DNA of 64,000 nucleotides. Origin: Ailanthus altissimus (taxonomy: Eukaryota > Streptophyta > Magnoliopsida > Sapindales > Simaroubaceae). A program made the translations under genes and the position numbers. Positions 1 to 10,621 of the stretch are shown in pieces (the first letter of the stretch is position 1; every line of letters starts with the position of its first letter). The notes beneath the pieces are model-generated. The model saw only the letters and a list, made by a program, of their open reading frames with translations, was not told the origin of the DNA and made no database searches. The stretch spans positions 1,364,001-1,428,000 of the forward strand of contig OX327704.1 in NCBI GenBank assembly GCA_946807835.1. Direction: 5' to 3'.

Positions 1-176
1 TTAAGAAATCGTTCTCTTTCATTCTTACAGATAATCATACTAATTGATGTATTAATGGTGAAAACAATTACTAACTAATGTGTGTTGAATATTTTAACAA
101 GTGGATGTAAAAAAAAAAGAGAGAATATTCTAATACCATCTTTTTATAAGAAATGAAATTTTTTTAGATTGCGTTT
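1..176. repeat. Segmental duplication, left copy, first part
   Basis: This stretch matches 52409-52575 in the same orientation with few differences. Both contain the run around the TTAAGAAATC start, an A-rich tract followed by GAGAGAATATTC, and AGATT(G/A)CGTTT at the end. The homology continues after the inserted LTR element, from 3732 on the left and from about 52576 on the right. The right copy is therefore the empty site for the 177-3731 insertion. The window starts inside the duplication, so its left edge is not visible. No gene is seen here. Confidence 0.85.
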
Positions 177-1149
177 TGTTGGAAAATTGGTGATTCAACA
201 ATTTTGGTTGGACAAGAATTGAGATAAATACTAAAGTGGATAATCACAAGAAGTCTAGAACGTGTGGGACACGTATGGAGAAGTCTAGGACATGTGGGAC
301 ACGAAGGGAAAAGTGAAACGGGACTCAAAGACGCGAAGAAAAAGAAGAAATTGTGGGCAAGCTTCCAACGCCGCAGCGCTGGACATGAGAAGGGCCAACG
401 CTGCAGCGCCCAGGGAAGAGCGCCGCAGCGCCAGAACGCGTGGAAAAGTCTGTTTTGGCTCGGGACTTTAAGTTTTGAAAAGTTTTGGACTTCCAAAACA
501 AATGGACTCTTACTCCAACAAGGAATAGGGTTTGTAAGCACGAAATACATCTTATATAAACACTTGTAAACCCTTGTTTAAGATTAAGCATCTAAGGTTT
601 CAAGATGTAACCATAAGAGAGAATAAATGAGCTAGGTAGGCACTAAGTGCGTGGTGCACTAAGGTGTAACCTTGGGGGGTGTTTTCTTCTTTAGGTTCTT
701 TGAGTGAATAAAAGAGAAACACCATAGATCCTTTTGGCTTAGATGCTCGGGCTATTCTTGTGTTTCTTGTAAAAATCTCTTATGAGGAGATACGAAGAGG
801 TCTTAGGGAGTCATAATAATCAAGGGTAGATGCTTAGAGGTCTCTATGGGAGATACTAATGGGTCTTGTGGGATCATTGATGATGTAAGAAGATACTTTA
901 TAATCTATTTCAATAGGAAGAAACTGGATCATGAATCCTCCGTGGACGTAGGCAATTTGGGCCGAACCACGTATATCTTGTGTCTTGTGATTGGTTTGTT
1001 TTTTTTATCTTTATTGGTGTGTTAATCTTATGTGTTCTTGCTTATGGTGTGAGTTATAGTTTTTCGCTGCGCATAGGGTATCAAGGTTGTGGCTTAGTTG
1101 ATGCCATAGGGGTGTCAAATTGAAGTGCACGGCTTGATATCCCTCAACA
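177..1149 (+). repeat. 5' LTR (complete) of the 177-3731 element
   Basis: This 973 bp LTR begins TGTTGG, ends CTCAACA and matches the 3' LTR at 2740-3731. A TATA box, TATATAAA, lies at 553-560 and a poly(A) signal, AATAAA, at 707-712. This places R roughly between 580 and 740 and U5 after that. A GC-rich module at about 365-450 repeats the motif GCGCCGCAGCGC in a strongly AT-rich context. Short open frames in the LTR look accidental. Confidence 0.85.
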
Positions 1150-1547
1150 CTATTCTTGTGTTTCTTATAAAATTCTCTTATGAGGAGATACAAAAAGGTC
1201 TTAGGGAGTCATAATGGTCAAGGGTAGATACTTAGAGGTCTCTATGGGAGATACTAAGGGGTCTTGTGAGATCATTGATAATGTAAGAAGATACTTTGTG
1301 ATCTATTTCAATGGGAAGAAGCTGGATCATAGATCCTCCGTGGACGTAGGCAATTTGGGCCAAACCACGTATATCTTGTGTCTTGTGATTGGTTTATTTT
1401 CTTTATCTTTATTGGTGTGTTAATCTTATGTGTTCTTGCTTATGGTGTGAGTTATGATTTTCCGCTGCGCATAGGGTATCAAGGTTGTGGCTTAATTGAT
1501 GCCATAGGGGTGTCAAATTGAAGTGCATGGCTTGATATCCCTCAACA
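1150..1547 (+). repeat. Extra U5-side partial LTR copy in tandem
   Basis: These 398 bp repeat 752-1149, also 398 bp, so the 5' end of the element is a full LTR followed at once by a second copy of its last 398 bp. The junction falls exactly after the LTR terminus CAACA. The 3' LTR has no such repeat. The duplicated piece starts downstream of the poly(A) signal and so corresponds to U5. A strand-transfer error during reverse transcription or later unequal recombination could produce it. Confidence 0.85.
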
Positions 1548-1550
1548 AAT

Positions 1551-1562
1551 TGGTATCAGAGC
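1551..1562 (+). promoter_or_regulatory. Primer-binding site, initiator Met-tRNA type
   Basis: TGGTATCAGAGC lies three bases after the end of the duplicated U5. This is the standard plant retroelement site complementary to the 3' end of initiator methionine tRNA, where minus-strand synthesis starts. Confidence 0.85.
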
Positions 1563-2739
1563 AAGGTTGAAGCTACAAACTGCTATCGGAGCGTATGTTG
1601 AAATACAAACTGATGACAGAGCTTGAGTTGAAGTTCAAACTGATATTAGAGCCATGGGTTGAAGTCCAGATTGCAGAGTATAGGCGGTAGAGTCAGATTG
1701 CAGAGCAAAGGTTGTCAACCATGAGGACTCACAAATATAAGAGAAGAACAATAAGGAAGATGATTATCTGAAAGAGAAAAAGATGATGGTCTTACTGGAG
1801 AGTTTTGAAGCAGAGATCACTCTTGAAGAAGACTTCCAAGAAAATGGTGTCATCTAGGTTCTAGTCAGAAGAATCATTCAGATTGGACACAAAATAAAGA
1901 TGGAAAAAGAAGAAGAATCAAGATTGAAGGGCAGATCCAAAAGGTGTCTAGGGCACTCAAGGAGATAGTCCTAAGAGGAAGACAAATATAGAAGGAATGT
2001 GGATTTGCAAGTCTGTTGGATGACTAGGCAAAGACCTTGATTGCATGAGAGATTCTGAAGGAATCAGTGTCTGATGAACGAACTATTTTTGGGATCTAGG
2101 GTAGTGTTTTCATATGAGTCATGGAGAATCGTTATTTACCAATTGGAGTAATATGGCTTATGGTAAGTTATAGGGGATTGGTAGAATAAGATTGAGACTA
2201 CATAGTGAAAAAGACAATGGAGGGACTAGGTATGAGATTTATTCCTCATCTCATGAAGACCTAGAGGACTCGGGACTGCTAGATCGAAATAGGGAGATTC
2301 ATGGAAGACATACAGAAGGAACACTAAATGGGGAAGCAAAAGGATCGAGGGAGTGATAAAGCACAGAGGGAGGCTATGTGCTTGTAGGAAAGTGTTTAGA
2401 ATGGGATCAACATAAGGGGTTGATTTGAAACAGACCATAAAGCAGCTTTCGATATATCACTTTGTGGCAGGGGTCGAAAGAGAATGTGTGGGAAGAGTAG
2501 CAATGGCGAGAATGGGTTTTCCACCATTAAGGGTTGTGGTTATGGTATCTTCAAGACATAGAAGATTACAACATTGAACTACTCTAGACATCAGCATTCA
2601 GGAATCTTTGGATACCGTAGTCGCAAGACCCTTAGTTAAGTCGGGGACTTGACTTATAGACCATGCTAGTGAGCATTGGTCAAGGAGGGGTGACGGTGAT
2701 TAGCTTTATGGGGAGAGATTTTGAATCAAGGAGGGGATT
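1563..2739 (+). other. Noncoding internal region of the 177-3731 element
   Basis: About 1.2 kb between primer site and 3' LTR. It is purine-rich on the plus strand. The first ~100 bp hold a degenerate short repeat of the type GAGCxxxGGTTGAAGT with ~30 bp spacing. I find no retroviral-type zinc knuckle, protease, RT, RNase H or integrase motif in any frame, and the open frames are short. The polypurine tract AAGGAGGGGATT at 2728-2739 directly abuts the 3' LTR and would prime plus-strand synthesis. Confidence 0.7.
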
Positions 2740-3731
2740 TGTTGGAAAATTGGTGATTCAACAATCTTGGTTGGACAAGAATTGAGATAAATACCAAAGT
2801 GGAGAGTCACAAGAAGTCTAGAACGTATGGGACACGTATGAAGAAGTCTAGGACGTGTGGGACACGAAGGGGGAAGTGAAACGGGACTCAAAGACGCGAA
2901 GGAAAAGAAGATATTGCAGGTAAGCTTCCAGCGCCGCGGCGCTCAACACAGAAGACCAGCGCCGCAGCGCTGGACACGAGAAGGGCCAATGCTGCGGTGT
3001 CCAGGGACGAGCGCCGCAGCGCCAGAACGTGTGGAAAAGTCTATTTTGGCTCGGGATTTTCTGTTTTGGAAAGTTTTGGACTTCCAAAACAAGTGGACTC
3101 TTACTCCAACAAGGAATAGAGTTTGTAGGCACGAAATATACCCTATATAAACACTTGTAAACCCTTATTTAAGATTAAGCATCTAAGGTTTCAAGATGTA
3201 ACCATAAGAGAGAATAGAGGAGCTAGGTAGGCACTAAGTGCGTGGTGTACTAAGGTGTAACCTTGGGGGTGTTTTCTTCTTTAGGTTCTTTGAGTGAATA
3301 AAAGAGAAACACCTTTTGGCTTAGATGCTCGGGCTATGCTTGTGTTTCTTGTAAAATTCTTGTTTGAGGAGATACGAAGAGGTCTTAGGGAGTCATAATG
3401 ATCAAGGGTAGATGCTTAGAGGTCTCTATGGGAGATACTAAGGGGTCTTGTGGGATCATTGATGATGTAAGAAGATACTTTGTGATCTATTTCAATAGGA
3501 AGAAGCTGGATCATGGATCCTCCGTGGACATAGGCAATTTGGGCCGAACCACGTATATCTTGTGTCTTATGATTGGTTTATTTTCTTTATCTTTATTGGT
3601 GTGTTAATCTTATGTGTTCTTACTTATTGTGTGAGTTATGATTTTCCGCTGCGCATAGGGTATCAAGGTTGTGGCTTAGTTGATGCCATAGAGGTGTCAA
3701 ATTGAAGTGCATGGCTTGATATCCCGCAACA
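2740..3731 (+). repeat. 3' LTR of the 177-3731 element
   Basis: This 992 bp LTR runs from TGTTGG to CAACA. The TATA box TATATAAA is at 3144-3151. The GC-rich GCGCCGCAGCGC module is at about 2930-3020 and has one more module copy than the 5' LTR. It is followed directly by the target duplication CGTTT. Confidence 0.9.
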
Positions 3732-4065
3732 CGTTTGGTGGAGGATAATATTACAAAAAGGAATACTTTAATATTTTAAGAGATTATTTTAAAACTACTA
3801 GTTTAAGTAGTAAAATTTCATTTCTTAAAGGATGAAGTGAAAGTAACATGATATAATACTATCTTTTCATAAGAAATTTTTTATTTCTCTAAACATTCTC
3901 TTAAAAAATGTTACTGTATTTCAAGTCAAGTTCTAACAATTTTTATATAAATCAAGTTCAGTTTTAGATAGGGTAATAACTAGAAATTATAAAAAGGTTT
4001 AGGTTAATGTGGTAGCTTTCTCTCAATGTGAAATTAGAGCTAGAACATTTTGTGGAGAAGAATGA
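3732..4065. repeat. Segmental duplication, left copy, second part
   Basis: Continues the homology with the right copy (from about 52571 to 52919) after the inserted element. It is AT-rich and without a gene. It ends in AATGA (4061-4065), the target duplication of the next solo LTR. Confidence 0.85.
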
Positions 4066-4730
4066 TGTGAGAAAGTTAATTAAAAATTATAGGAATATGA
4101 GTTAGAGCAACTTAAGTGCATTAAGTATGCGAGAATCAAATACGAACAAAAAAAACGGCAAAAAAGCAAAGGCGGTACTCAGGCATGGACATCGCGGTGC
4201 CAGATTGTAGGTACTATTGCGTCCCAAACAGCACTTGAAAGCCACGACACCAAATTCCCAACAACGCGGGGCATGATGGTCTAGTGCAACGGTGCCTGAT
4301 GCAAGAAAAATACTTTCCTATTTTGTTGAGTTTCGTAATTGCTACATGACTCCCTAAAATGAATCCTCACACGTTTAAAATTAACTTAGGTTATCCTAAA
4401 GCCTTTATAAATGCTCTAAATTGACTTATAAACACATCTTTGTGATATTTAAGTGATCTAAGTATTTATTATAATTTTTAGTGAGAAAAACTCATTGTTT
4501 ACAAGAGAGAGAGAATTCTTTGTGAGTCTTTCTTATAAAAGGCGAGTCTTTCTTGTAAAAGGCATATTTTATTAATGCCATAAGATTCAATAATAAAATA
4601 ATGTGATCTAAATCCACCGTAGATATAAAAAAGTTATCAAATCACATAAATTATATATGTTATTCTTCTGTATGTTATTACAATTTATATTTTACATTTA
4701 TTACTTGCTTTAATTGCTTCGGCTTCAACA
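4066..4730 (+). mobile_element. Solo LTR, copia type, TSD AATGA
   Basis: A 665 bp solo LTR from TGTGAGAAAG to CTTCAACA, with perfect target duplications AATGA at 4061-4065 and 4731-4735. It is a relative of the LTRs of the minus-strand copia element at 16697-23095: both share the TGaGAA start, a GC-rich U3 module, the tail with repeated TCTTTCTT-type tracts, and the (C/T)TT(C/T)AACA end. The same LTR with the same TSD is at 52920-53566, so it was already solo when the segment was duplicated. A ~20 bp CTTTCTTgTAAAAGGC repeat near 4530-4565 is extra relative to the other copy. Confidence 0.85.
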
Positions 4731-4783
4731 AATGACAAATACAACTCTTGCATGTGAGACAACGGGTGAGTTGAAATTTAAGA

Positions 4784-7276
4784 AACACAATTATCACCAT
4801 TTTGTGTTTAAAGTAAAACAAAGTGTAATCATCTGTATTTCTTTGAAAAAAAAAAACTATTTGTGGATGATTATTTTATTGTGGGCTTTAATTTCTAGTT
4901 ACTCAAAATAAGACCTTTGAATTTAATTAGCATGAAAAAAGGCCTCCAAATAAAGTTTTGTAAGACTTAACAATTTTTAAAGAAATGTTTTATCATTAAG
5001 TAGTATTTTGGTGGGTGATTTTTAAAAATGGGTATTTTTTTATAAAATCAAGTGAATCAGAAGAGGTCAATTGATTTGGTCTGGTTTTATATTTTGAATT
5101 TATTTTAAATTTTATTTTTAAAAATTAATTGATTTAGTTGAGTTTAAATTTTAAAATTTTAATTTAAAAAATTAAATATAAATTTAAAATTTAACTAAAT
5201 TAATTCAATTTTGTTAAAAGAGTTAATTTCTACCGCTTCTAGCATATATAAAATTAAGCAATTTAATTTTTAGTTTAATTTTTTTATTTTAAACTAACCC
5301 AAAACTAAATTTGTCTATTCCTAATAAATCTCAATGCCAAAAGCTTGAGAACAATGATCAAGTGTGCCCCCCAACTCATCTAAATAGGAAAAAAGAAGAT
5401 ATTATTTAATAATATAAAAAATGGTCCAATCTTTCATAACCAAATATTTTGCAGGTGCCACAATGTACTCAATTTTACTTTATCGTAATCATTATTTGAT
5501 TTTTAATATAAATTAAATTTTAATTACAATATAATTTTCAATGAAAATAAAATATAACAACTCAAAGTTGAAAAACTTTGTCCTCATATAAATATTTTAA
5601 GAGTATATTTACATGTGATTCTGACATAATTGATTGAACTTTTTGAATATAAAAAACAAATTTTTGAAAGGGATTGTCGAATTTGAAATATTATATAATA
5701 TAAATTGTGAGGTAATACCAAATAAACAAAAGGAAAATCAAGGCCAAAGTCACGATGTATTATCAAATTTAAAATATTATATAATTTAATATTTATTAAA
5801 TTCGTTGGAATGCATAATTAACATTCACTTAATTGATATTTTTGACTTCTCAAACACCTCTTTTAGCAAAATTTTAAGAGAGCAGAGTTGTTTTGTTTTT
5901 TCTGTTTATTTTCTTATATAGATTGATAACTATTTTGTTTAATTTTTAATTTATTTTTCTCACATAATAGAAATTGATAAACTTTTTATTTTATTTTTTT
6001 TACTCTTTTAATATTTAATATATTTTTAGCTTAGTTGATAAATTGACTAATTTTAAAATTATAATATACTAATATAAATTTATTTGTAAAATATTTTCTT
6101 AAATTTTGAATCAAACTTTAAAAAAATTATTTTTGTTTGATTGAGTTGCTTTTTAATTATATTATCCAGTGGTTATATTAACTATTTATGCGTTAATTTT
6201 ATTAGTTTTAACTTAAAAATAAATTTAACCTTCTTGGGAAGATTGTTATTAAATTTAAATACGTGATATAATTTTGAATACTATATTTTATGAATTTTCT
6301 TTTAAATAAATGCTATAATTTTATACATTTATTATTGTGACTTATAACCCACTTAAAATTCAGGGCATAACCCATGGCAAGTTTGGTAAAAAATACATAT
6401 CTACTAGAACGGGTTTTGTAATAAAACTCTAAATTTGCAATAGGTTTAAAAATTTAGTATTTTTATTTTTAAAGTGGATGAAGATATGGATGCGGATATA
6501 ATTAAAGATATTTGTCCAAAATTCGATTTGCTACCATCCCTATACCTCTGACTTAGGTTAAGGGTCTGAATCTTAGTATATGTTAGGACAGTTTAGTTCC
6601 TTCAGTTATTAGGAGATCAATTTTAATTATTTGTACTTAGAATATTATGTAATTAATTTATATATGAACTATAATATTTGAGATTTGAGATTTAATAGTT
6701 CTATCAACAATATTAACATAGAACTCTTATTTCACTTAATATTTTACACGTTTGACATCCAATTTGGTACCTAACATATGTTGTAATGGAGGTGTTGACA
6801 TGGAAGATAGTGTAAAAATGTGGTCTAAATAATTATCACTAAATTTATACTCATTATAAATGCATTATGTGTATGTAGCAATATATGATATTTATTGATT
6901 AAACAACTATATAATAATGTAGTGAGACAATCTCATTTAAACTTTCTTCTCAATACTAATATTAACACAGAAGATGCGTAAAAAGGTTGTAAAAAAACAT
7001 CTGGTTACTAAATTTACACCCATTATAAATGCATTATATGTGTGTAATCAACACATGAAAATTAATAATTAAATAGTGATATAATTACATGATCACAGCA
7101 ATTACACCATTTAAGACTTTTCTGGTTAATACATGTGATTGAATAGCATAAATTAAAAAATTTAACCTCACCTATGTTTATATAATAGGTTATCAAAATT
7201 GAGTCTCCCAAAAGTTTTTTTATTAATTAACTATTAAAGAAAAAGAATTAAGTTTAATTATCTACTTTGAAGTGGG
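4784..7276 (+). repeat. 2.7 kb noncoding repeat unit 1, left part
   Basis: Starts with the motif ATTTTGTGTTTAAAGTAAAAC, and is homologous along its length to 10622-13070 and to 53625-63300 minus insertions. It is AT-rich, without RNA genes or convincing open frames; the small frame at 5584-5766 (minus) recurs in the other copies but with changes unlike a conserved protein. Inside lies a direct repeat of about 170-190 bp (about 6780-6960 versus 6960-7140), sharing an ATTATAAATGCATTAT core. It ends in GTGGG, the target duplication of the Ty3 solo LTR. Confidence 0.8.
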
Positions 7277-10062
7277 TGACAGAATCCGACTCAGAATTCT
7301 ACAACGTGAATTTAAGTAGACCCTGTCGGGCACCTCAACGGAACGCCTTCCAAAGTCTACTATAACTCGAAAATTTCACAAGACAAACCTTAAAATTTCT
7401 CTTAATTTCTGTTTGATATATTTTCATAAACAAGGAAAAATTTTAATTTTTCTTAAAAATTTTAGATTAAAACGGACAGAATTTTTTTTATTTTTCTAAA
7501 ACTTTATATTTTATAAACCTATAGAAAATACACTCTAAATATTTTTCATATCTCTTAGCTGAGACCTCCCATACCTTTTCAAATTAATCAACATGCATTC
7601 ATGATTATACTTCAACAGACATCTATAGCAAGAAGGCAAACAATTTCAAAAAGGCATAAATATTCATTTTATCTCCAAAATCTATTATACATACTATACA
7701 ATGCAAAACTAAATATGATACATGTATATGCACTAAATGTATACATATAGCTCTGTACATGCACAGGAGATCGTCGTAGGGCTGACCCACTACTAATCCA
7801 TAGGAGAAATTGTAAGCTGTACGCTGCTGGCTATACTTGGGAGAAAAATAGAAACACTAAAAACAAATGGTGAGTTGATAAACTCAATGAGTGGGTGTGA
7901 AATCTGAATAATTGTGGAAACATACTGAAAATTCTAAAAGTACGAAAAACTGTTCTAAATCGTTTCTAAATCTCAAATACTGGTAAAACTCTACCGAGAG
8001 ATTTTCTTTATTTAAAAATTTTAAAACAAAATGGGCTACTGCTGAAATCTGTAAACATTATTAATAAACATTTTTATTTAAAAAAAAAAATTGCATATCT
8101 CATACAATTGTCTAAAACTTCCACTTGGCTGTAGTCTGCCTGAAAAGCACCAATGGCTACCCTAATACTGGACCCACTTGTTGATGTAGCCGACAAAATG
8201 AGTCGATCACAGGGCGGTCGCCGCTAGCAATAATAACTGTGATCAATTTGATAAACTGATAAATCTGAGACATCTCACTATCTATGTGGCGGAATATACA
8301 TCGAAAACATATAGCGAGACAACACCCCGTAGCATAAGCAACTCACAGACTCGACACCCCGACTCCCCGGAGTTAGCAGTACTCAACCTAATTGACTGAC
8401 CTGCCCACGCATACGGGGTGTATCGACCGAGTCTATACTATCCCCACAGGAATCTGAATCTGATAGCTGATAACTGATAAATGAGGTACCACTAGCCTTT
8501 GAAAAATGATAATATTCTAAAAATGTTTCTTATTGCTGAAAAATAAATCTCTAAACTATAGAAAATACTAAATTGATATTTCTAAAATTTTTGCAGTATT
8601 TTCAAATGATAATTTTCAATTCTTAAATGATAATTTTCAATTCTCATTATCTCTCAAATATCAAATAAAATATTACTATAATTTTCTTAATTATTAAAAA
8701 TCACGTAACTTGAGTAAATTACCTAAAACAACATTTAAATTAGAAAGCACATAAATACTACTAATTTAAAATAAACTGTATTTAATTTCTTTTAATCATT
8801 TTCCCACTCACTAACTGTCTTTCGCTAAAGTTTCTTTTTCGGGCTTGTCATTTCACCAATTTCGCCCTTCGGCACCTACAAAGCATAAATTACTCTTCAA
8901 TTCCCTTAAAATAGAAAAATTACCAAAATACCCTAGTGTACATTTTCGGTCACCACCCAAAATTCCTTTCTAAATTTAAAATTCTTCCCCCAACAATCTC
9001 AATTTATGCACAAACTACCATTTTTTGTCAAAGGGGTCCACAACCCCTTATAATTTTATTTGGACATAATTACCCTTAATCTTTGTCATAAATGATCATT
9101 ATGTCTCATATCCTAACTTTGATTTCCACCTATCAAAACTCATCTTAAGGGTCCTAGAATTCATTCTTAACCCTCAATTTTAGGTAATTGCACTTGTACC
9201 ACTAAAAATTCCAAAATGACCCAAATGGAATTTTTACCATTTTTAAAATTTTTTCTTACCTATGGTCTTATCTACTCCCCAAATTCATTATAATACCCTA
9301 AATTTATTTAATTGAAGTCCAATTATACAAAAACCATAATTTAATATTCTAGGGTTTGAAATTCTCATATTTTAAAGTAAATTTACCCTTAATCCACCCT
9401 TGAATCTTATTTAGGCACTTGGAAAGAACTTAAATTTGGTGTGAATTCCCTAATTTGGCTTAGAAATTTCATGGGTATCACTGTTCATCTCATTCCCATC
9501 TTCATTTTTGAAATCCTCTCTCTCTCTCTCTTTGTTTTTTTTTTGTTTCTTAACAATTCTTGAGAAAAAACATATGGCCTTTATATATAAACCAAAAAAT
9601 TGCATAATGGCTCTCCAAGACATGTCTAATTGCTATTTAGTCCTCCAATTAAAAAGTCTTTGATTGGTGGCCAATAATTTAATAATTATTACTAATAACT
9701 AATAAAATATAATATAATAGACTAATATATGTAATTGTCTAAATTTAATTGGTTCATATGTCTTAAAATACACATGCTTATAAAAAAAAAAATAGCTTGC
9801 TTAGGGTGTGATGCTTACACAAAAATTTATTGGTATAATTATTGAATTTTCATTACTTAGTCAACCGAAAAATTCTAAAAATATTCGGCGAGCATCCAAC
9901 GCCTAAATTGACTACGAAAATTTTCAATTAGGTCTATTACGACTCACGTAAACACTTAAAAAAAGTTTCAAGAAGGGTTGAAATCTAAAACTTCTTTGAT
10001 TTTTTAATTGTCAAATACTAAAATTTTAAGTATCTAACTATTTATAGAAATTGGGCATTACA
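7277..10062 (-). mobile_element. Solo LTR of a Ty3/gypsy element, TSD GTGGG
   Basis: A 2,786 bp insertion with TSD GTGGG at 7272-7276 and 10063-10067. Units at 13080 and 63290 carry the uninterrupted site. Read on the minus strand it begins TGTAATGCCC and ends in TCTGTCA, the terminal pattern of plant Ty3 LTRs. Its two ends match the two ends of the rearranged Ty3 element at 55687-61887. The middle (about 8037-8773), missing from that element, contains a GC-richer stretch. A CT dinucleotide tract is at about 9517-9533. No coding sequence is seen. Deletion by recombination between the two LTRs of a full element is the likely origin. Confidence 0.85.
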
Positions 10063-10291
10063 GTGGGTGTACTTAAAAAAACAATATTTATTTAGTAAGT
10101 ACTTGCTTATCTAAATTGAGTCTCTCAAAAAAGCTTTTACTAATTTACTATTAAAAAAATTTTAAAAATTAAATTAAATTAAATTATCTAATTTTTGGTG
10201 GGTGTACTTACAAATATATTGTTTATTTAGTAAGTACCCCATCAGGCCATTGGTATTGCGCTGGTATGTATATAATAAGTCCATTGAGGAT

Positions 10292-10322
<31 letters not shown>

Positions 10323-10621
10323 GCATATTATTCATATTTTGTGTTTGAAGTATAACAAAGTGTAATTATCTGAATTTTAAAATAAAATTATTTATAGAAG
10401 ATTATATTATTTTGGGTTTAAATCAAACTTTTGATTACATAAAATAATACGTTTGAATTTAATTAGTATGAAAAAAAGGCCTTCAATTATAATTTTGGAG
10501 ACTTGGTAATTTTTTGAAGAGGTTGATCATGATATTTTAATATTGTGGTGGTGAATTTTAAAATTGGGTTTTTTTTAATAGAACTGAATGAATTGGAAAA
10601 AGTTGGTTCAATTCGGTTTGA
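10063..10621 (+). repeat. 2.7 kb unit 1, right end, plus start of a truncated unit
   Basis: 10068-10326 completes unit 1, including an (AT)n tract at about 10285-10321. From 10327 the unit start motif (ATTTTGTGTTTGAAG) appears again, but the copy breaks off at about 10621, where unit 2 begins. The break marks the junction of a tandem duplication that is absent from the right segmental copy. Confidence 0.75.

Larger units (their letters stand above)
177..3731 (+). mobile_element. Non-autonomous LTR retrotransposon with TSD CGTTT
   Basis: The element runs from TGTTGG to GCAACA and is flanked by perfect 5 bp target duplications, CGTTT at 172-176 and 3732-3736. The paralogous sequence near 52576 has the single uninterrupted site, which confirms both ends. 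The LTRs are about 0.97-0.99 kb. A primer-binding site and a polypurine tract lie where expected. The internal region is only about 1.2 kb and shows no gag, protease, RT or integrase motif in any frame, so the element must have moved using proteins from another element (LARD-like). Solo LTRs of the same family lie at 21514-22507 (plus) and 47485-48500 (minus), with a divergent one at 53796-54744. Confidence 0.9.

Noticed and set aside
264..591. Overlapping open frames on both strands near the window start, recurring at 2.8 kb, 21.6 kb and 48.2 kb
   Set aside because: They fall in the GC-rich U3 module of the LTR family. The recurrence comes from LTR copies, and the frames are not conserved in sense.
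1214..1423. Frame MVKGRYLEVSMGDTKGS... repeated at 3398 and 22174
   Set aside because: It recurs because it lies in U5 of the same LTR family. It has no start context or known domain. A conserved small LTR peptide cannot be excluded but is not supported.
1551..1562. tRNA-like motifs at several TGGTATCAGAGC sites
   Set aside because: These are retroelement primer-binding sites complementary to tRNA-Met; no cloverleaf surrounds them.
5584..5766. Small minus-strand frame recurring at 11374 and 55359
   Set aside because: Its position is shared by the 2.7 kb units, but the copies change length and frame, as in noncoding repeats.
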